DNA of 64,000 nt from Nansenia antarctica. Lineage: Eukaryota; Chordata; Actinopteri; Argentiniformes; Microstomatidae. The notes under the pieces are model-generated. The model did no database searches. It had not been told where the DNA came from and saw only the letters and a list, made by a program, of their open reading frames with translations. Both the position numbers and the translations under genes were made by a program. This document shows positions 58,818 through 64,000 of this stretch, piece after piece. Positions within the stretch are counted from its first letter, which is position 1; the number at the start of each line of letters is the position of its first letter. Location of the stretch: the NCBI GenBank assembly GCA_963989245.1, contig OZ022339.1:24240762-24304761 (forward strand). The letters run 5' to 3'.

Positions 58818-61800
58818 ATGGAAGCACTAAGGACCGAAAGGGAAAAGTTGGCAGTCACTTTTGAGAGAGGATACCGCCACATCATCAGGTCAGTGGCATT
58901 GATGGGCGAAGATGACATGAAACGCGAGTGGATAGCGCTCCTATCAAACGCGAAAGACCTAAACTCTGCAGACGACAATTATGAGGAAGGGTTGCAGGCC
59001 AAAGCAAGTCAGGAACCTGAGACGGGTAACAGTCAGCTTCTTCAAGACATCACCAAGGCCGCTGAGGAGAGAGCTCAGAAGGTTGAACAGGTCGGTCACG
59101 TTTTAAAGGCCAACATGTGGACAAGGTTCGCGGGGGTCGAACTTTCATCCACAATTAGACGAGCAGAAAGGAGTCACGAAGGCGCGAAGAGGATCAGTCT
59201 AGAAGAGGCAACCCACGACGTTTGTAAAGAACGAAGCACACTCACAGAGAGCCTCATCATCAAAGCGCGAAGTCTGCTATCAAGCTGGGGGGAGTGGATC
59301 CCTGTAGTTGAGGCGTGCAACACGAGAAAGTCACTAGAGGAGCTGGAGGACAAAAGGGATGAACTTTGGGAAACGTTTGTGACTGAATTTGGAAGAGTTG
59401 AGAAGGAGAATACTGACAAAATGGCCGACAAGGCCGCCGCAGCAAAGCAAATGGCCACCGACGCTCTCGCCGAAGATGAGAGGAAAAGGGCCGACGTTCT
59501 CGCCGAAGATGAGAGGAAAAGGGCCGATGCTCTCGCCGAAGATGAGAGGAAAAGGGCCGATGCTCTCGCCGAAGATGAGAGGAAAAGGGCCGACGTTCTC
59601 GCCGAAGATGAGAGGAAAAGGGCCGACGTTCTCGTCGAAGAAGAGGCCAAAGATCGAGCGGCGAATAGAGAAAGGGCCGACGCTCTCGCCGAAGATGAGA
59701 GGAAAAGGGCCGACGTTCTCGCCGAAGAAGAGGCCAAAGATCGAGCGGCAAATAGAGAAAATAAAGAAGCCATCGCCAAGCTGGAAAGGAAAGCCGCTGA
59801 GGCAAGACTGAAGTCAGCTGATAGCGTGGCCGAGTTTGAGAAGGAGACAGCGAAGGTGAAATTGGGGGCCGAAGAAGAGATCGCTGAGGCAAGGCAGAAG
59901 GCGGCCGTGATTGAGTTGAAGGCAGCAGAAATAGCCGCTCAAGAGCGCGCCAAACTACTGGAGGCTCAGCGGGAAGCATGGGAACAAGCCCGGGAGGCAG
60001 GGCTGGAGAGCGCCACATATGGAGGCAACCGCACTAGAGCCAAGATCAAACTCCCTCCAACAAGGCTGCCCGTGTTCAGCGGGTGTATGAGAGATTTTCA
60101 TCGCTGGCGGAAAGATTGGGAGAGCCTGCAGCAGCAGGGAGACCCATCGGGGTCGCCAGAGGTGAAGAAACTCCACCTTCTCGAGAGCATAGACCGAAAG
60201 GTTTTCGAGGAACTCAAACTCTCGAGCTACCGCTCAGCGGAGGACGTATTCAAAGCCTTGGAGAATCGGTTTGGAGACAAGGCAACCATCGCGCTGCAAA
60301 TTATTGAGGAATTGGAAAGAATACCAGCGGTAAAAGGAAACCAGCCGAGGAAAGCGATCGACCTTATTCAGGCAGTGGAAAGAGCCCTCATGGACCTGAC
60401 TGACTTAGGAGAAGTGGGCGCTATGAAGAACCCACTTGTAATTAAGGCCATCGAGAGCAAACTGCCAGATCGCGTGCAGGAAGGCTGGTTTACCTTTGTA
60501 ACCGAACCCGAAAACCAAGTCACCCCAGACAAGCAATTCGATGCTCTTCTTCTGTTTCTGAAAAGGCAGGAAGTAATCCTCGAAAGGATGGCGCGAATCC
60601 GAGGCTCCACAGAAACCTCTGGGGGAACACCGGAGAGGCCAGTCAGATGGGAGAAGAGGGCATTCACGAGGGCCACGGAGAAAGACTCACCGGTAGATGA
60701 AGAAGAGGAGGAACATCGAGGTGAAACCAGAGTCACGGGCAGGAACTCGGAAAGAAGAGAAGAGTGTGACATCTGTGGAAGCGATCAGCACGGTGGCAAA
60801 ATATTCTTCTGCCAAAAGTTCAAGAGTGTCAGTCTGGCAGAGAAACGAGCCATAGTAAGGCAAAGCAAAGCCTGTCAGAAATGTTTGGGCATGCACGGCG
60901 CCGACGGGGAGTGTAGTAACCGGTACCTGTGCAGAGTGTGCAAGCGGGATGAAGGAAGGGCAAGTCATCACTACCTTCTGTGTCCCGAGTGGAGTGAGGG
61001 AAAGAAGACAGGGCCAGGGTTCGCTGACAAGCAACGAGAATTCCTGGATTCTTTGGGACTCAACCCTGAACAGGAGAGGAGGGCGAAGGCATTCACCAGT
61101 AAGGCTTCGATGACGCTGAGCGCGGGCGCAGAAGGCGGAAGTCTCTTCGCAGAGGATGGGCCAGAGGAACATCCAGTACTAATGATGATATTGACAGTCA
61201 AAACAGAAGATGGATATGCCCTGGGAACTCTCATAGACCTCGCCTCCGACACAAATTATATCACCAACCGGGCCGCCGATCGGCTCCGACTGGAGCGGAA
61301 GCAAGTAACACTGACTGTGCATGGAGTCGGTGGAATGAAGGTCAAGGTCAAGACTAATAAGTACCTGCTAAAGGTCAGAGCGTGGAGCAACAACAGATGG
61401 AGTCCCCACGAGATGGTATGCTACGGGCTCGACACAATCGCTCGTGCAGACAAGGTCATCAGTCCAGAGCGACTCTGTAAGTTCTTCCCTGGGGTCGAGA
61501 AGGAAGAGCTGGTCCGACCTAAGGAAATCGAGCTCTTGATCAGCCACCGAGAGGGACGACTCGCTCCACGGTGGAGAAGAGGGACGGGAGACTTGGTGCT
61601 GTGGGACGGGCCTCTGGGGAAGACCGTGGGAGGAACGCACCCAGACCTGTTTGAAAGTTGGGAAAGATCCGCACACAACTCCCAGACGCACTTTGCGCGT
61701 TCTCTGAGAACGGAGGCAGTAAGATTTGAGGAGATCCCCTGCAAGACGCCCAGCGCAAAAGAAGAGGATGGAGACCAGAAGCCGCAAGGTCATGAAAAGA

Positions 61801-63071
61801 CCGGGAGAACAGCTGCAAGCAGCAAAGAGGTCCTCGAGTGGTGGAGCTGGGATAGCATCAGCGCCGCGTGCGAGCCAAAGTGTGGAGGGTGTCGCTGCGG
61901 AAATTGTCAGCCGGGCGGGAAAGAGATGACTCTCGCAGAGGAAAAGAAGATCAAAACCTACGCAATTACCCGCGTCAACATCGGGGACAAGCCAGCCGGA
62001 TGCATCGCCCAGCTGGCCATGAGGAAGACGGCAAGGCTGCCAGAGGTCGCCCACCTAAAAGAAGAGCGGAGAGCACTTGAGGAGGACACCTATGTAGACG
62101 ACATTCTAGCGTCTCATGGCGACAGGAGAGAGCTGAGGAGCATCACGGAGGGAATCGAGAGGACGCTCAACGCTGGAGGTTTCGCTCCGGAACCACGGAT
62201 CCAGTCGGGTCAAAGTGGGAGGAGCAAAGAGGGCCAGCCTGCAGAAACGAGGGCCAATGTGGAGCCAGAGTCAGAGGTGTTGGTGCTGGCTGATCAGCTG
62301 AGCGAGGAAACATCCAGGGGAGTGGCTGTAAGTGCTCGAGACAGCGTGAGCATGCTGCAACGGAAAGCGTTCACTGCAGCTGTAACACGCGCTCAGGCGA
62401 GGAAGGGGCTGGACCCGAAATGCGGCATTGAGGAGGAAGCAAATGCAAAGGGGACATCCACACCGGTTGGGAGTTCCAGGGACCCCGAGCATGAGAGGGA
62501 GAGGCTCTGGGGCGCTGCTCTCATGGACCTGATTGAGCCAGAACGCTTCAGTGAGATAGGCAGGCTCATTCGGGTAGTTGGGTGGGTCCGGCGAGCTGTT
62601 AGGCAGTGGTTGGTTTGCAGGAGGGCTCCAGAAGACGCAAAGTGGGAGGCTACACGCCCGAGGGAGACAAGAAGCGGAGTTAGCCTCGGCGTCCAGGAGC
62701 TGAACGCAGCTTTCCGCGACCTGTGTCTGGCTGCACAGGATGGAACAGAGTTTCCTAAGACGACTTGGGACAGACTGGTAGTTGAGAGGGTCGAAGGGCC
62801 GGGGCTGCTGGTGTGTTCCGGAGGAATCCAGGAGGCGAAGGAGGTGGGAATCCCACTTGTCCCCTACACTGCATGGATCAGCACTCTGTTGGCAGGGGAG
62901 GCCCATGGGGCGAACCACGAGGGGTTGGCTGGCACCCTATTGAAGATGCGCAAGAAGGCGTGGGTGATTCAGGACGAGGAAGGAGCGAGGGCCACGATCT
63001 CTTCCCAACGCTCGACCGAGACGTTGGGCGGGTGGTCGTGCTGCTTCCCGTGGAGGAGCAGTAGAAAATAA
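58818..63071 (+). CDS. Bel-Pao gag-protease polyprotein with pol deletions
   Basis: 1417 codons without a stop. In order: N-terminal helical gag; a charged 11-residue repeat block (about 215-315); DUF1759-type gag core (about 410-595); Cys/His knuckle region (about 648-726); aspartic protease with LIDLASDTNYIT (about 803-815); a linker with CGGCRCGNCQPGGK. Then comes only the last part of the reverse transcriptase with YVDD (about 1090), and finally a segment with AHGANHEGLAGTLLKMRKKA, the integrase zinc-binding region. The central RT palm, RNase H and integrase catalytic core are missing, yet the frame is kept. It could make particles and protease but not copy or integrate itself. Confidence 0.92.
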   Translation: MEALRTEREKLAVTFERGYRHIIRSVALMGEDDMKREWIALLSNAKDLNSADDNYEEGLQAKASQEPETGNSQLLQDITKAAEERAQKVEQVGHVLKANMWTRFAGVELSSTIRRAERSHEGAKRISLEEATHDVCKERSTLTESLIIKARSLLSSWGEWIPVVEACNTRKSLEELEDKRDELWETFVTEFGRVEKENTDKMADKAAAAKQMATDALAEDERKRADVLAEDERKRADALAEDERKRADALAEDERKRADVLAEDERKRADVLVEEEAKDRAANRERADALAEDERKRADVLAEEEAKDRAANRENKEAIAKLERKAAEARLKSADSVAEFEKETAKVKLGAEEEIAEARQKAAVIELKAAEIAAQERAKLLEAQREAWEQAREAGLESATYGGNRTRAKIKLPPTRLPVFSGCMRDFHRWRKDWESLQQQGDPSGSPEVKKLHLLESIDRKVFEELKLSSYRSAEDVFKALENRFGDKATIALQIIEELERIPAVKGNQPRKAIDLIQAVERALMDLTDLGEVGAMKNPLVIKAIESKLPDRVQEGWFTFVTEPENQVTPDKQFDALLLFLKRQEVILERMARIRGSTETSGGTPERPVRWEKRAFTRATEKDSPVDEEEEEHRGETRVTGRNSERREECDICGSDQHGGKIFFCQKFKSVSLAEKRAIVRQSKACQKCLGMHGADGECSNRYLCRVCKRDEGRASHHYLLCPEWSEGKKTGPGFADKQREFLDSLGLNPEQERRAKAFTSKASMTLSAGAEGGSLFAEDGPEEHPVLMMILTVKTEDGYALGTLIDLASDTNYITNRAADRLRLERKQVTLTVHGVGGMKVKVKTNKYLLKVRAWSNNRWSPHEMVCYGLDTIARADKVISPERLCKFFPGVEKEELVRPKEIELLISHREGRLAPRWRRGTGDLVLWDGPLGKTVGGTHPDLFESWERSAHNSQTHFARSLRTEAVRFEEIPCKTPSAKEEDGDQKPQGHEKTGRTAASSKEVLEWWSWDSISAACEPKCGGCRCGNCQPGGKEMTLAEEKKIKTYAITRVNIGDKPAGCIAQLAMRKTARLPEVAHLKEERRALEEDTYVDDILASHGDRRELRSITEGIERTLNAGGFAPEPRIQSGQSGRSKEGQPAETRANVEPESEVLVLADQLSEETSRGVAVSARDSVSMLQRKAFTAAVTRAQARKGLDPKCGIEEEANAKGTSTPVGSSRDPEHERERLWGAALMDLIEPERFSEIGRLIRVVGWVRRAVRQWLVCRRAPEDAKWEATRPRETRSGVSLGVQELNAAFRDLCLAAQDGTEFPKTTWDRLVVERVEGPGLLVCSGGIQEAKEVGIPLVPYTAWISTLLAGEAHGANHEGLAGTLLKMRKKAWVIQDEEGARATISSQRSTETLGGWSCCFPWRSSRK
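59461..59760. repeat. 33-bp coding minisatellite in Bel-Pao gag
   Basis: About eight in-frame copies of a unit encoding (A/V)LAEDERKRAD, with two variant units (EEEAKDRAANRE). Predicted to be a highly charged single helix or coiled coil. Confidence 0.95.
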
Positions 63072-63551
63072 CTGTATTAAAGAGAGGGAAAGTTGTGGTC
63101 CATTTAGGCACAAAGGACCAATGGACCAAGTGGGAGGTGTTTGGCTAATCCATGGGAGGGTATTTGATTGGGAGTTTATTTTATTGTTTGATTCATTTGA
63201 TTGGGTAAAAGTATGCATGCAGAGAGTGATTGGCTTAGATAGAAATGGGGGCGGGCTTAATGGAGGTAATCTGGGTGGCAGGGAATCGGAATGACAGTAT
63301 AGAGCGAGATGGGAGTTGGTAAGTTGAGCTCTGAATGATTGTGTAGTTTGTTGAATCTTTTCTGTTAGTTCGTTCACTGTTAATTATTTACATGTACTAA
63401 TGGATCAATGTGTTTTCAGTTTTACAATCTGTTTATTAGAGGAAGAAGGAAATCAAACCGAATTGTGTCAGTCTCATCATTTCACCCGTACTGCCGGAGC
63501 AAGCAGAAAATTCACCATTCAGCTAAACTAGAGGGAGAGCTGAACAACTAT

Positions 63552-63740
63552 TGACACTACTAAAGTGTTAGCCAGTGTTAATTTTCAACTCCTTACAGTG
63601 TTGAAATAACTCTTGATGAGTGTAAAAACATTAACACTTTCAAAAGTGTTAATTCAACACTAAAAAGAGTGGACACATATAAACACTTTTCTAGTGTTAA
63701 ATGTAACACTCTCAGAGTTAATTTAACACTGGTGATGTTG
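63552..63740. repeat. AGTGTTA-rich repeat, right part
   Basis: Many AGTGTTA/TAACACT words in both orientations. It continues the 57476-57532 repeat across the Bel-Pao insertion. Confidence 0.7.
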
Positions 63741-63916
63741 CTGTGTAGGTTAGGCTACAGTGTAACAAATATTGTTGCACAATTATACTGGTAATCAAAT
63801 ATAGTAAGATTGTAATATATATTACAGTTGGAGAACTGGAGAAAAGCCTGATAAGAACACATAAGTTACATAAAGGAGGTATTGCTTCTGGTCATTTTTA
63901 TATTGACTGCATGTTC

Positions 63917-63918
<2 letters not shown>

Positions 63919-63961
<43 letters not shown>

Positions 63962-64000
63962 TTTATTTGTATAGCGCTTTTCCTGCAAACGTTGCAGCTC
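63919..64000 (-). repeat. (ATA)n and L2-like LINE tail at the window edge
   Basis: (ATA)n then ACTTTATTTGTATAGCGCTT, the reversed tail of an L2-like LINE that continues beyond the window. Confidence 0.8.

Larger units (their letters stand above)
57533..63546 (+). mobile_element. Bel-Pao LTR retrotransposon, complete but internally deleted
   Basis: 6014 bp with 409-bp LTRs at 57533-57941 and 63138-63546, TG...CA ends and an ACTAT target duplication (57528-57532, 63547-63551). The LTRs show one difference (A/G near 57716 versus 63321), so insertion is recent. A purine tract AAGTGGGAGG precedes the 3' LTR. The lineage is assigned from the DUF1759-type gag, zinc knuckles, Pao-type protease and integrase zinc-binding segment. 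Confidence 0.95.

Noticed and set aside
59174..60018. Long antisense frames opposite the Bel-Pao gag repeat
   Set aside because: Mirror frames of the 33-bp coding repeat; the sense frame has recognisable gag and protease domains.

Overview
This is a stretch of vertebrate nuclear genome, almost certainly from a teleost fish. The evidence is a multi-exon gene with GT-AG introns, very long CA/GT and GA/CT microsatellites, fish-type tRNA-derived SINEs, L2-like and L1-like LINE pieces, hAT- and Harbinger-like DNA elements, and Gypsy and Bel-Pao retrotransposons. I cannot resolve the species.

Positions 4048-21330 (minus strand) hold one host gene. It is recognisable end to end as rab11fip5, encoding Rab11 family-interacting protein 5 (Rip11/Gaf-1), an endosomal recycling adaptor. 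Exon 1 carries the C2 domain (20960-21330). Exon 2 (11352-12191) is interrupted by a retroelement. Exon 3 is 10161-10758. A 2.67-kb phase-matched cassette exon (5555-8224) carries four NPF motifs. Exons 5 and 6 (4652-4817 and 4048-4296) end in the Rab11-binding helix. Joined, they give about 627 codons without the cassette and 1517 with it. The 13-bp target duplication of the exon-2 insertion contains AG|GC in both copies, placed so that GC-AG splicing would remove the insert exactly. This looks like a spliceosomal intron being created by a transposon.

Positions 21331 to about 40000 are gene-free upstream sequence filled with short repeats. They include a MITE family with 4-bp target duplications (five full copies and one partial in the window), foldback elements whose arms carry TTAGGG-type repeats, several tRNA-derived SINEs, a minisatellite of about 21 copies of a roughly 30-bp unit (29802-30521), and a 1.39-kb element with terminal inverted repeats.

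Positions 40000-52420 are a nested mobile-element cluster. A large Harbinger-like inverted repeat encloses a U2 snRNA pseudogene and a 42-bp perfect hairpin. Next come a broken LINE reverse-transcriptase fragment, a Gypsy LTR with its chromodomain integrase tail, and fragments of what looks like a processed microcephalin (MCPH1) copy joined to Gypsy sequence. A 4.0-kb DNA transposon with its own transposase gene (46737-50753) is inserted into the second Gypsy fragment. It has 30-bp TIRs, a 4-bp TSD and arrays of a TGTCAACTGTGTTAC motif near both ends, and I cannot confidently place it in a superfamily.

Positions 52967-55330 are nested hAT-like remnants. Positions 57533-63546 are a very young Bel-Pao LTR element with 409-bp LTRs differing at one visible site. 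It keeps one uninterrupted 1417-codon frame although most of the reverse transcriptase, RNase H and integrase core is gone, so it probably moves with enzymes supplied in trans.
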